A stretch of DNA of 64,000 nucleotides from VRUE01 sp963788975 (GTDB taxonomy: Bacteria > Actinomycetota > Thermoleophilia > Solirubrobacterales > 70-9): the NCBI GenBank assembly GCA_963788975.1, contig CAWBIJ010000001.1, forward strand, positions 232,275 through 296,274. Direction: 5' to 3'. The notes under the pieces are model-generated. The model made no database searches, was not told where the DNA came from, and saw only the letters and a program-made list of their open reading frames with translations. A program made the translations under genes and the position numbers. Below, in pieces: positions 7,091 to 14,970 of the stretch. Each line of letters opens with the position of its first letter. The first letter of the stretch is position 1.

Positions 7091-8569
7091 ATGAGCGAGC
7101 CCGAGGAGCAGAAGCTCTCAGACGTCCTTCGCGACCGGCGCCAGAAGCTCGAGCGACTGAGGGATGCCGGGATCGAGCCGTTTCCGCACGAGTTCGCCGA
7201 GCGTGAGGACATCGCCGAGGTGCGCGCCGCCCACGAGGGTCTCGCGGCCGGGATCGAGACCGACTCGCGGCACCGGGTTGCGGGCCGGATCGTCGCCCGC
7301 CGCGGCCACGGCAAGGCTTGTTTCCTCGACCTCCGCGACGGCGGCGGCCAGATCCAGCTGCATGCTCGCGAGGACCTGCTCGGCCCCGAGCCCTACGAGC
7401 TGCTGGTCGACCTCGACATCGGCGACATCATCGGCGTCGAGGGGACCGCGCTGGCGACCAATCGCGGCGGCGAGCTCTCGCTCGCGATCGACCGTTGGCG
7501 CCTGCTCGCCAAGAGCCTGCGCCCGCCGCCCGACAAGTTCCACGGCCTCGAGGACGTCGAGACTCGCTACCGCCAGCGCGAGCTGGACCTGATCGCCAAC
7601 GAGGAGAGCCGCCGCATCTTCGGCCTCCGCGCCCGCACTGTCAGCGAGGTGCGCCGCTGGCTCGACGAGCGCGGCTTCGTCGAGGTCGAGACCCCGGTCC
7701 TGCAGCCCCTCTACGGCGGCGCCCTGGCCAGGCCCTTCGTCACCCACCACAACGCGCTCGACCGTGACTTCTACCTGCGGATCGCCACCGAGCTTTATCT
7801 GAAGCGGTTGGTCGTCGGCGGGATCGAACGCGTCTACGAGCTAGGCAAGGACTTCCGCAACGAGGGCGTCTCCCACAAGCACAACCCCGAGTTCACGATG
7901 CTCGAGTGGTACGAGGCCTGCTCGGACTACATGGACACCGCGCACAAGGTCGAGCTGATGGTCGCCGAGGTGGCAGAGCGGGTTCTGGGCACGACGAAGG
8001 TGAAACGGGGAGATGTCGAGATCGACTTCGCGCCCCCCTGGAAGCGGCTGACGCTGCGCGAGGCGATCCGGGAGCGCAGCGGCATCGACATCGCCAAGCA
8101 CCCGACCCGCGAGGCTCTGGTCGCGGCGATGGACACCGAGCCCGATCCGACGGAGGGCTGGGGCAAGCTTGTCGACGGCCTGCTCTCGCGCGACGTCGAG
8201 CCGCACCTGGTGCAGCCGACGTTCCTGCTCGATTATCCGACCGAGCTCTCGCCGTTCGCCAAGTCCCACCGCTCCGAGGAGGGCGTGACCGAGCGCTTCG
8301 AGGCGTTCGCCGGCGGGATCGAGATCGCCAACGGCTTCAGCGAGCTGAACGACCCCGACGAGCAACGCCGCCGCTTCGAACAGCAGGCGGAGGAGCTGGA
8401 GCGCGGCGACGAAGAGGCGCAGCCGTTCGACGCGCTCTTCATCGAGGCGCTCGAGCAGGGGATGCCGCCGACCGGCGGAGTCGGGATCGGGATCGACCGT
8501 CTCGTTATGCTGCTTAGTGGCGCGAAGAGCCTGCGCGAGGTCGTCCTGTTCCCCGCGATGCGCTCCTGA
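7091..8569 (+). CDS. lysS: Lysyl-tRNA synthetase, class II
   Basis: Charges tRNA-Lys. The N-terminal OB fold (residues ~55-160; VAGRIVARRGHGKACFLDL) binds the anticodon. The class II catalytic core has motif 2 (FRNEGVSHKHNPEF, followed by TMLEWYEA) and motif 3 (GVGIGIDRLVMLLSGA), ending in the family signature LREVVLFPAMR. 492 aa, full length. greA and lysS are neighbours in many actinobacteria and dus-lysS-clpC in Firmicutes; this window combines both arrangements. Confidence 0.97.
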   Translation: MSEPEEQKLSDVLRDRRQKLERLRDAGIEPFPHEFAEREDIAEVRAAHEGLAAGIETDSRHRVAGRIVARRGHGKACFLDLRDGGGQIQLHAREDLLGPEPYELLVDLDIGDIIGVEGTALATNRGGELSLAIDRWRLLAKSLRPPPDKFHGLEDVETRYRQRELDLIANEESRRIFGLRARTVSEVRRWLDERGFVEVETPVLQPLYGGALARPFVTHHNALDRDFYLRIATELYLKRLVVGGIERVYELGKDFRNEGVSHKHNPEFTMLEWYEACSDYMDTAHKVELMVAEVAERVLGTTKVKRGDVEIDFAPPWKRLTLREAIRERSGIDIAKHPTREALVAAMDTEPDPTEGWGKLVDGLLSRDVEPHLVQPTFLLDYPTELSPFAKSHRSEEGVTERFEAFAGGIEIANGFSELNDPDEQRRRFEQQAEELERGDEEAQPFDALFIEALEQGMPPTGGVGIGIDRLVMLLSGAKSLREVVLFPAMRS

Positions 8570-8625
8570 ACGGCCCAAAAAGCCGCTCTGAGCGGATGTT
8601 TGCGCCCCGAGACCGGGTGGTGGCG

Positions 8626-8687
8626 GTCGGTATCGTTTACGGGGCACATAGGCGCTTCCCGATACCGACAGGGCGCCCCGCCGATAC
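8626..8687. repeat. GTATCG inverted repeats upstream of clpC
   Basis: GTCGGTATCG at 8626-8635 and its exact reverse complement CGATACCGAC at 8660-8669 flank a 24-nt loop; CGATAC recurs at 8682-8687. The set lies in the 158-bp lysS-clpC gap, 40-100 bp before the clpC start, where a stress-response repressor would act. It does not match CtsR, HrcA or ClgR sites I know. Candidate operator or RNA hairpin. Confidence 0.5.
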
Positions 8688-8727
8688 TTACCACGACCGT
8701 TGGAGTTGGACTAGGTAGAGAGGCCTT

Positions 8728-11259
8728 TTGTTCGAGAGATTCACAGAGCGAGCCCGTCAAGTCGTCGTCCTGGCGCAGGAAGAGGCTCGGACGCTCAAGC
8801 ACAACTACATCGGCACCGAGCACATCCTGCTCGGGCTGCTCCGCGAGGAGGAGGGACTCGCCGCCCGGGTGCTCGAGTCTCTCGACATCACCACCGAGCG
8901 GGTCCGCTCCCAGGTGGTGCGGATCGTTGGTTCCGGCGAGGAGGTCACCTCCGGCCAGATCCCCTTTACCCCGCGCGCCAAGAAGGTGCTCGAGCTGGCG
9001 CTGCGCGAGGCACTCTCGCTCGGCCACAACTACATCGGCACCGAGCACATCCTGCTCGGCCTCGTCCGTGAGAACGAGGGCGTTGCTGCCCGCATCCTGC
9101 TCGACTTCGACGCCGACTCGGACAAGATCCGCAACGAGGTGATCCGGATGCTCTCCGGCCCCGGTGGTCGCCGCCAGGGCGCCGGCGCGGGCGCCGGCGG
9201 AGGCGAGGGCGGCAAGAAGTCTTCGAAGCTGCTCGACCAGTTCGGCCGCAACCTCACCCGCCTCGCCGAGGAAGGCAAGCTCGACCCCGTGATCGGGCGC
9301 GAAACCGAGATCGAGCGGATCATGCAAATTCTCTCGCGGCGCACCAAGAACAACCCGGTGCTGCTGGGTGAGCCCGGGGTCGGCAAGACCGCCGTGGTCG
9401 AGGGTCTCGCTGCCCGGATCGAGAAGGGCGAGGTGCCCGAGCTGCTCAAGAACAAGCAGATCTACACGCTCGACCTGGCGGCGCTGGTCGCTGGCTCGAA
9501 GTACAGGGGCGAGTTCGAGGAGCGGCTGAAGAAGGTGATGAAGGAGATCACCCAGCGCGGCGACATCATCCTTTTCATCGACGAGCTGCACAACCTGGTC
9601 GGCGCCGGCGCCGCCGAGGGCGCGATCGACGCCGCCTCGATCCTGAAGCCGGCCCTGGCCCGCGGCGAGCTGCAGACGATCGGCGCGACGACGCTCGACG
9701 AGTACCGCAAGTACCTCGAGCGCGACTCGGCGCTGGAGCGCCGCTTCGCCCAGATCAGGGTCGACCAGCCCTCGGTCGAGGACACGGTGAAGATCCTCGA
9801 GGGGCTGCGCGAGCGCTACGAGCAGCACCACCGCGTCAACATCACCGACGACGCGCTGGGCGCCGCCGCCGAGCTCGCCGACCGCTACATCTCCGACCGC
9901 TTCCTGCCTGACAAGGCGATCGATCTGATCGACGAGGCCGCCTCGCGGATGCGGATCAAGTCGATGAGCTCTCCGCCCGTCTATCGCGACCTCGAAGAGG
10001 AAATCGAGACGACGCGGCGCGAGAAGGAGGCCGCGATCGAAGCGCAGGAGTTCGAGAAAGCAGCGAACCTGCGCGACACCGAGCGCCAGCTGACGACCCG
10101 CAAGCGCCAGCTCGAGGACGAGTGGGCCGAGGGCGAGAGCGGCGACCGGCCCGACGTCGGCGAGGAGGAGATCGCCGACATCGTCTCGATGTGGACTGGG
10201 ATCCCAGTCTTCAAGCTGACCGAGGCCGAGACCAAAAAGCTGATTCAGATGGAGGGGGAGTTGCACAAGCGTGTGATCGGCCAGGAGGTCGCGATCACCG
10301 CAGTCTCCAAGGCGATCCGCCGCTCGCGCGCTGGGATCAAGGACCCGAAGCGGCCGGCCGGCTCGTTCATCTTCCTCGGCCCCTCCGGGGTCGGCAAGAC
10401 CGAGCTCGCCCGCACCCTCGCCGAGTTCCTCTTCGGCGACGAGGAGGCGCTGATCCGGATCGACATGTCCGAGTACATGGAGAAGCACGCGGTCAGCCGT
10501 CTGGTCGGCTCGCCGCCGGGCTACATCGGCTACGACGAGGGCGGCCAGCTGACCGAGGCTGTGCGCCGCAAGCCCTACTCGGTGCTGCTGCTCGACGAGA
10601 TCGAGAAGGCGCACCCTGACGTCTTCAACATCCTGCTTCAGATCCTCGAGGACGGGCGGCTGACCGATGCCCAGGGCCGCACGGTCGACTTCCGCAACGC
10701 GATCGTGATCATGACCTCGAACATCGGCGCTTCTGAGATCGCCAAGAACACCTCGATCGGGTTCACCGTCTCCGATGAGACCGGCATGTCCTACGACGAC
10801 ATGAAGAACCGGATCATGAGCGACCTGAAAAAAGTCTTCCGGCCAGAGTTCCTCAACCGGATCGACGAGGTGATCGTCTTCCACAAGCTGGCCAAGGAGG
10901 AGGTCAAGGAGATCATCGACCTGATGATCGCCCGGGTCCGCGTCCAGGTTGCCGAGCACGAGCTGCAGCTGGAGCTGACCGACGAGGCCAAGGACCTGCT
11001 GGTCGAGAAAGGCTGGGATCCCTCGATGGGCGCCCGGCCGCTGCGTCGCGCGATCCAGCGCTACATCGAGGACCCGCTCGCAGACGAGGTTCTGCGGCAG
11101 GGCGAGATGACTCCGGGTTCGACCGTGATGGTCGAGCGCGACGCCTCCGGCGACGAGGAGGATCGTCCGCTCAGCCTGCGGATCGTCAAGCCGCGCAAAC
11201 CCCCGAAGGCGAAGCCGAAGCCCGAGCCCGAGAAGGTCGGCGACACCTCGGCTCAGTGA
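8728..11259 (+). CDS. clpC: ATP-dependent Clp protease ATP-binding subunit ClpC
   Basis: Hsp100 unfoldase that feeds ClpP. TTG 8728 starts MFERFTERARQVVVLAQEEA, the usual ClpC N-terminus, after a GAGAGG ribosome site. Two Clp-N repeats (residues ~1-145, each with HNYIGTEHILLGL), D1 AAA+ (Walker A GEPGVGKT near 214), a middle region with UVR motif (near 425-460), and D2 AAA+ (Walker A GPSGVGKT near 552, DIVSMWTGIPV upstream), ending in a Lys/Pro/Glu-rich tail. 843 aa. No ctsR-mcsA-mcsB precedes it, unlike Firmicutes, so regulation must differ. The stop overlaps the next start (GTGA). Confidence 0.97.
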   Translation: MFERFTERARQVVVLAQEEARTLKHNYIGTEHILLGLLREEEGLAARVLESLDITTERVRSQVVRIVGSGEEVTSGQIPFTPRAKKVLELALREALSLGHNYIGTEHILLGLVRENEGVAARILLDFDADSDKIRNEVIRMLSGPGGRRQGAGAGAGGGEGGKKSSKLLDQFGRNLTRLAEEGKLDPVIGRETEIERIMQILSRRTKNNPVLLGEPGVGKTAVVEGLAARIEKGEVPELLKNKQIYTLDLAALVAGSKYRGEFEERLKKVMKEITQRGDIILFIDELHNLVGAGAAEGAIDAASILKPALARGELQTIGATTLDEYRKYLERDSALERRFAQIRVDQPSVEDTVKILEGLRERYEQHHRVNITDDALGAAAELADRYISDRFLPDKAIDLIDEAASRMRIKSMSSPPVYRDLEEEIETTRREKEAAIEAQEFEKAANLRDTERQLTTRKRQLEDEWAEGESGDRPDVGEEEIADIVSMWTGIPVFKLTEAETKKLIQMEGELHKRVIGQEVAITAVSKAIRRSRAGIKDPKRPAGSFIFLGPSGVGKTELARTLAEFLFGDEEALIRIDMSEYMEKHAVSRLVGSPPGYIGYDEGGQLTEAVRRKPYSVLLLDEIEKAHPDVFNILLQILEDGRLTDAQGRTVDFRNAIVIMTSNIGASEIAKNTSIGFTVSDETGMSYDDMKNRIMSDLKKVFRPEFLNRIDEVIVFHKLAKEEVKEIIDLMIARVRVQVAEHELQLELTDEAKDLLVEKGWDPSMGARPLRRAIQRYIEDPLADEVLRQGEMTPGSTVMVERDASGDEEDRPLSLRIVKPRKPPKAKPKPEPEKVGDTSAQ

Positions 11260-12392
11260 AGAGTCCCGCTCGGCAGGCGCTCGGCGCCTGGAGTGGGGGG
11301 CGGTTCCTGCACTTCGGCGAGACGATCGACGAGCAGCGCCTCGAGGCGCTGCTGCGCCCCGGTGAGGGGATCGACACGATTCTCACCGCCGACGCCTACG
11401 GCCAGGGTGAGGCAGACAGGTTGGTTGGGCGGGCCCTGTCCGGTTCGTCCCGCGAGTCCTACTGCCTGGTCGGGGCGGTCGGCCACGACTTCTACGAGGG
11501 CGAGCGCGACGGCCCCCGCGGCTTTCCCCGCTTCACCGACCCCCGTCTGCGCGGCGAGGCCGAGTACGCCGATTACCTGCGGATGGCGACCGAGAGCAGC
11601 CTGGAGCGGATCGGGGTCGAGCGCTTCGACCTCCTCCTGCTCCACAACCCCGACCGGACCGGCTACTCCAGCGAGGCGGTCTGGGACGCGATGGCGGCCC
11701 TGCGTGAGGACGGCCTGGCCGGGGCAATCGGCGTCGCGCCGGGACCGGCAAACGGTTTCACCCTCGATCTGATCGCCTGCCTGGAGCGCTTCGGCGACCG
11801 GATCGATTGGGCGATGGTCATCCTCAACCCGTTTGAGCCCTGGCCCGGCGAGCTCTGCCTCGACGCGGCCGAGCGGCAGGGGGTGAAGGTGATCACCCGC
11901 GTCGTCGACTACGGCGGGCTCTTCTGGGACGACCTCAAGCCGGGCATGGAGCTGCCGAAGGGTGACCACCGGGCCTTTCGTCCCGAAGGTTGGATCGAGG
12001 CCGGGCTCGAGAAGCTGGCGCGCCTCGACCCGATTCGCGAGCGCACCGGCCTCAGCGCGATGCACCTCGCCTGCCACTGGAACCTCGCCCACCCTGCGGT
12101 CGAGTGCGTCGTGCCGACCCTGATCCAGGAGACGGGTCCCGAAGCGCGCTCGATCGAGGAGAAGCGAACGGAGCTGGCGGCCCTGTCCGGCGAGCGAGTC
12201 CTGAGCAGTGCCGAGGTGAAGGAGATCCGCGCGGTCGGAGACAACACCGGCTGCATGGCGCTGAAGGGGGCGAGCCCCGCGCACGAGGGGGAGGAGAGGC
12301 CGGACCGCTGGGCCCTCAGTCCCGAGCTAGCCGCGGTCGGCGAGCGCTGGGGCATCGACCCCGTTCGCGACCTCGTCGCCTCGACGGCCTGA
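11256..12392 (+). CDS. Aldo/keto reductase family protein, probably atypical
   Basis: A TIM-barrel AKR of 378 aa beginning at GTG 11256, which overlaps the clpC stop by four bases. TADAYGQGEADRLVGRAL corresponds to the DTA.YG.sE motif with the catalytic Asp/Tyr pair, and LLLLHNPDRTGY has the conserved His. The strand that normally ends in the catalytic Lys reads CLVGAVG, so that Lys appears absent. The rest (AMAALREDGLAGAIGVAPGP, LNPFEPWP, CHWNLAHPAVECVVPTL) follows the fold. It resembles the D-threo-aldose dehydrogenase-like branch, but substrate and activity are unknown. It occupies the place between clpC and disA where radA is expected. Confidence 0.75.
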   Translation: MKSPARQALGAWSGGRFLHFGETIDEQRLEALLRPGEGIDTILTADAYGQGEADRLVGRALSGSSRESYCLVGAVGHDFYEGERDGPRGFPRFTDPRLRGEAEYADYLRMATESSLERIGVERFDLLLLHNPDRTGYSSEAVWDAMAALREDGLAGAIGVAPGPANGFTLDLIACLERFGDRIDWAMVILNPFEPWPGELCLDAAERQGVKVITRVVDYGGLFWDDLKPGMELPKGDHRAFRPEGWIEAGLEKLARLDPIRERTGLSAMHLACHWNLAHPAVECVVPTLIQETGPEARSIEEKRTELAALSGERVLSSAEVKEIRAVGDNTGCMALKGASPAHEGEERPDRWALSPELAAVGERWGIDPVRDLVASTA

Positions 12393-12453
12393 TCAAAACC
12401 GTGTTCGCCACTGCTCTGACTGCGGCATTTACGGCGTTCGGTGACGGGTTTCC

Positions 12454-12482
12454 TTGACATTAGGCATCCCGACCTGTCCAGT
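12454..12482 (+). promoter_or_regulatory. Candidate disA promoter
   Basis: A perfect TTGACA lies at 12454-12459 in the gap before disA. The hexamer 17 bp on is a poor -10 (TCCAGT, 12477-12482), so only the -35 is persuasive. Any transcript would run through the hairpin at 12496-12513 before reaching disA. Confidence 0.3.
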
Positions 12483-12495
12483 AGGGATTCACCAG

Positions 12496-12517
12496 ACCGC
12501 ATTCTAATGCGGTTTTT
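12496..12517 (+). terminator. Hairpin with T-run just upstream of disA
   Basis: ACCGCAT (12496-12502) pairs exactly with ATGCGGT (12507-12513) around a TCTA loop and is followed by TTTTT. It has intrinsic-terminator form and ends 15 bases before the disA ATG. It may end the clpC/AKR transcript, or attenuate disA if the TTGACA promoter is real. Confidence 0.55.
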
Positions 12518-12532
12518 GCCATCCTAGGCGAG

Positions 12533-13645
12533 ATGTCTGCGCTCCCCGGGGATGAGCTTCACGAGCTTTCCGAACGGCAGGACCCCCGGCTACTGAGGGC
12601 TCTTGACATCGTCGCGCCGGGCGGCGCCCTGCGCGAGGGGATCGACAACATCGTCCATTCCCGCACCGGTGGCCTGATCGTCGTCGGCGATCCCGAAGAT
12701 GTCTCCCACCTGCTCTCCGGTGGGCTCAAACTCGATATCGACTACACGCCGGCGATGCTCTACCAAGTGGCGAAGATGGACGGCGCGATCGTCCTCAACG
12801 CCGAGGCGACGACGATCGCCTGGGCCAACGTGCAGCTGATGCCGGACCCGACGATCCTCTCCTCTGAGACCGGGACGCGGCATCGCACCGCTGAGCGCGT
12901 CTCCAAACAGACCGACGCTCTGGTGATCGCGATCTCGCAGCGTCGTGACGTCGTCTCGCTCTACGCGGGGGGGACCAAGTACATCCTCCAGGACATCCCC
13001 GCTGTCCTCGCCAAGGCCAACCAGGGGCTGGCGACGCTCGACAAGTACCGCGCCCGCCTCGACCAGGTCTCGACTCGCCTCACCGTGCTCGAGTTCGAGG
13101 GCGGCGGCGTGCTCTACGACGCGCTCGCGGTCCTGCAGCGGGCCGAGCTGGTGACCAGGATGGCGGTCGAGGTCGAGCGCTACATCGTCGAGCTCGGCAC
13201 CGAGGGCAGGCTGATCGAGATGCAGCTGGAGGAGACGATGGTCGGCGTCGCCGCCGACAAGACGGCGCTGGTCCGCGACTACTCGGTCGATGACACCGAG
13301 GAGAACCTGGCCGGGGTGCTGCAGTCGCTCGCTCGAATGCCCCACCAGGAAGTGCTCGACTTCGGTCGCCTCGCCGAGCTGCTCGGCTACGACCGCAAGC
13401 TCAACACCCTCGACTTCCCGGTGGCGCCGCGCGGGTACCGGGTGCTGGGCCGCATCCCGCGCATTCCCAAGCTTGTCGTCCAGAAGATCATCCGCGAGCT
13501 CGGCGGTCTGGAGGAGGTCCTCGCGGCCTCCGACGCCGACCTCGAGGCCGTCGAGGATGTCGGTCCGACCAGGGCCAAGGACATCCGCGAGGGCCTGCGG
13601 AGACTTCAGGAGGTTGACCTGGTCGACCGGTACTTGCAGACCTGA
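12533..13645 (+). CDS. disA: DNA integrity scanning diadenylate cyclase DisA
   Basis: Makes cyclic di-AMP from two ATP while scanning DNA. The DAC domain (residues ~15-150) has the DGAIVLN motif and GTRHRTAERVSKQTDALVI with the RHR triad; both are needed for catalysis. A helical spine follows, and the C-terminal helix-hairpin-helix domain (LGGLEEVLAASDADLEAV; DVGPTRAKDIREGL) binds branched DNA. 370 aa is normal. ATG 12533. The c-di-AMP riboswitch at 36.5 kb is a plausible target. In Bacillus it also lies between clpC/radA and ispD. Confidence 0.97.
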   Translation: MSALPGDELHELSERQDPRLLRALDIVAPGGALREGIDNIVHSRTGGLIVVGDPEDVSHLLSGGLKLDIDYTPAMLYQVAKMDGAIVLNAEATTIAWANVQLMPDPTILSSETGTRHRTAERVSKQTDALVIAISQRRDVVSLYAGGTKYILQDIPAVLAKANQGLATLDKYRARLDQVSTRLTVLEFEGGGVLYDALAVLQRAELVTRMAVEVERYIVELGTEGRLIEMQLEETMVGVAADKTALVRDYSVDDTEENLAGVLQSLARMPHQEVLDFGRLAELLGYDRKLNTLDFPVAPRGYRVLGRIPRIPKLVVQKIIRELGGLEEVLAASDADLEAVEDVGPTRAKDIREGLRRLQEVDLVDRYLQT

Positions 13646-13706
13646 CGGTTGATCCCAAGCCGTCGCAATGGAAAGGAGCGGAACGATTTCCGAGTCAGAG
13701 GTAGCG

Positions 13707-14246
13707 ATGGAGGCCACAGGCCTCGAGGAGGGCGTCGAATACGTCTGCGATTTCGAGGAGGGGGACAAGGTCGTCTACCCCCACCACGGAGCGGGGCTCG
13801 TATTGAAGAAGGAGGCTCGCGAGCTGATGGGGGAGGAGCGCGAGTATCTGACGATAAAAATCCTCCACAACGAACTCACCGTGATGGTTCCGAGCGAGAA
13901 CGCGGGAATCGCCGGGCTGCGGCGGGTGATCGACGAGGACGAGATCAAGAAAGTCACCGACGTCCTCACCGATGATGTGTCGGAGATGCCGAAGAACTGG
14001 AACCGGCGCTTCAAGTACAACCGCGAGAAGATCAAGACAGGCGACGTTTTCGAGCTCGCCGAGGTGGTCCGCAATCTCGCGCTCCGCGAGATGGAGAAGG
14101 GTCTCTCGACCGGCGAGAAGCAGATGTACACGCGGGCCAAGAAGATCCTCGCGTCGGAGTTCATGTACGCGCTCGACAAGGACGAGGAGGGCGCGGAGGA
14201 GTACCTGGACGGGCTGCTGGAGGGCCGTTTCGCCGCCACGGCGTAA
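13707..14246 (+). CDS. carD: CarD-type RNA polymerase-binding transcription regulator
   Basis: Binds the RNAP beta subunit and stabilises open complexes, mainly at rRNA and growth promoters. The Tudor-like N-domain reads GDKVVYPHHGAGLVLKKE; the helical C-domain includes MPKNWNRRFKYN (with the DNA-contacting Trp) and EKGLSTGEKQMYTRAKKIL. From ATG 13707 it is 179 aa, with AGAGG five bases upstream. ATG 13668 is also in frame, but the strongest ribosome site (AAAGGAG, 13671-13677) lies after it and points to codon ATT 13686. Which of the three is used is open. CarD sits where Firmicutes have yacL, between disA and ispD. Confidence 0.93.
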   Translation: MEATGLEEGVEYVCDFEEGDKVVYPHHGAGLVLKKEARELMGEEREYLTIKILHNELTVMVPSENAGIAGLRRVIDEDEIKKVTDVLTDDVSEMPKNWNRRFKYNREKIKTGDVFELAEVVRNLALREMEKGLSTGEKQMYTRAKKILASEFMYALDKDEEGAEEYLDGLLEGRFAATA

Positions 14247-14253
14247 CGGCGCT

Positions 14254-14970
14254 ACGGCGTCCGTCACCGCGGTCATCGCCGCCGCCGGCTCCGGGCAGAG
14301 GCTCGGAGTCGGCGGCCCGAAGGCCTTCGTGCCGCTGGCGGGGCGGCCGATGGTCGAGTGGTCGATTGCGGCCTTCCGCGACTGTCCCTCGATCCGCTCG
14401 ATCGTGATCGCCTGTCCGCCGGGGCACGCACATGATCTGGGTGGGGATGATCTCGTCTTGGTCGAGGGCGGCAAAACCCGCGCGATCTCGGTATCCAACG
14501 CGTTGGAGAAGGTCGAGACCGAGCTGGTCGCGATCCACGATGCGGCCCGGCCGCTGGTCACGCCGGACCTGATCGAAGGCGTGGTCGTGACCCTGATCGC
14601 GGATCCCGAGGCCGTAGGCGCGATCGCGGCGACGCCGGTAACCGACACCGTCAAGCAATCTCGCCGCGCGACGCATTCGACACCCCCTGGTGTGGTGAAT
14701 GCATCGAGCGGCGTGGAAAAGACGCTGGACAGGAAGGGGCTGTGGGCGGCGCAGACGCCTCAGGTGTTCCGGGCAGAGGCGCTGCGCAACGCCCTTGCGG
14801 CCGACCGGGAGCGCGTCGCCGCTGCGACCGATGAGGCGATGTTGGTTGAGGAGGCTGGAGGACGGGTCCTGATCCACCCCGCGCCGCCGGAGAACCTCAA
14901 GGTGACGACGCCGCTCGATCTCCGTCTCGCCGAGCTGCTTCTCGCCGATGCTCCCGCCGGCGGCGCCTGA
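14254..14970 (+). CDS. ispD: 2-C-methyl-D-erythritol 4-phosphate cytidylyltransferase (start codon unresolved)
   Basis: Third step of the MEP isoprenoid pathway: MEP + CTP to CDP-ME. TAVIAAAGSGQRLGVGGPKAF is split by the CTP-binding Gly loop; VIACPPGH, VEGGKTRAISVSNAL, IHDAARPLVTPDLI and AAQTPQVFRAEAL are the family blocks, closing with ENLKVTTPLDL. The problem is the start: between ATG 13972/13975, deep inside carD in another frame, and the first conserved strand there is no ATG, GTG or TTG. I give ACG 14254, eight bases after the carD stop; GTC 14263 is another option. About 10 residues (near THSTPPGVVNASSG) are extra relative to E. coli IspD and coincide with a palindrome. Confidence 0.9.
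   Translation, partial: TASVTAVIAAAGSGQRLGVGGPKAFVPLAGRPMVEWSIAAFRDCPSIRSIVIACPPGHAHDLGGDDLVLVEGGKTRAISVSNALEKVETELVAIHDAARPLVTPDLIEGVVVTLIADPEAVGAIAATPVTDTVKQSRRATHSTPPGVVNASSGVEKTLDRKGLWAAQTPQVFRAEALRNALAADRERVAAATDEAMLVEEAGGRVLIHPAPPENLKVTTPLDLRLAELLLADAPAGGA
14670..14706. repeat. Imperfect palindrome inside ispD
   Basis: CGACGCATTC (14669-14678) can pair with GAATGCATCG (14697-14706), one mismatch, and GACACC/GGTGT continue the stem inward. It codes for the part of IspD that is longer than in E. coli. May be a short inserted palindrome or chance. Confidence 0.4.

Noticed and set aside
8233..10959. A 908-codon open frame antisense to clpC and lysS
   Set aside because: High-GC genes often leave the opposite strand open. 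Its protein is Leu/Asp/Arg-rich repeats of anticodon sense with no family motif, while the forward strand holds ClpC without doubt.
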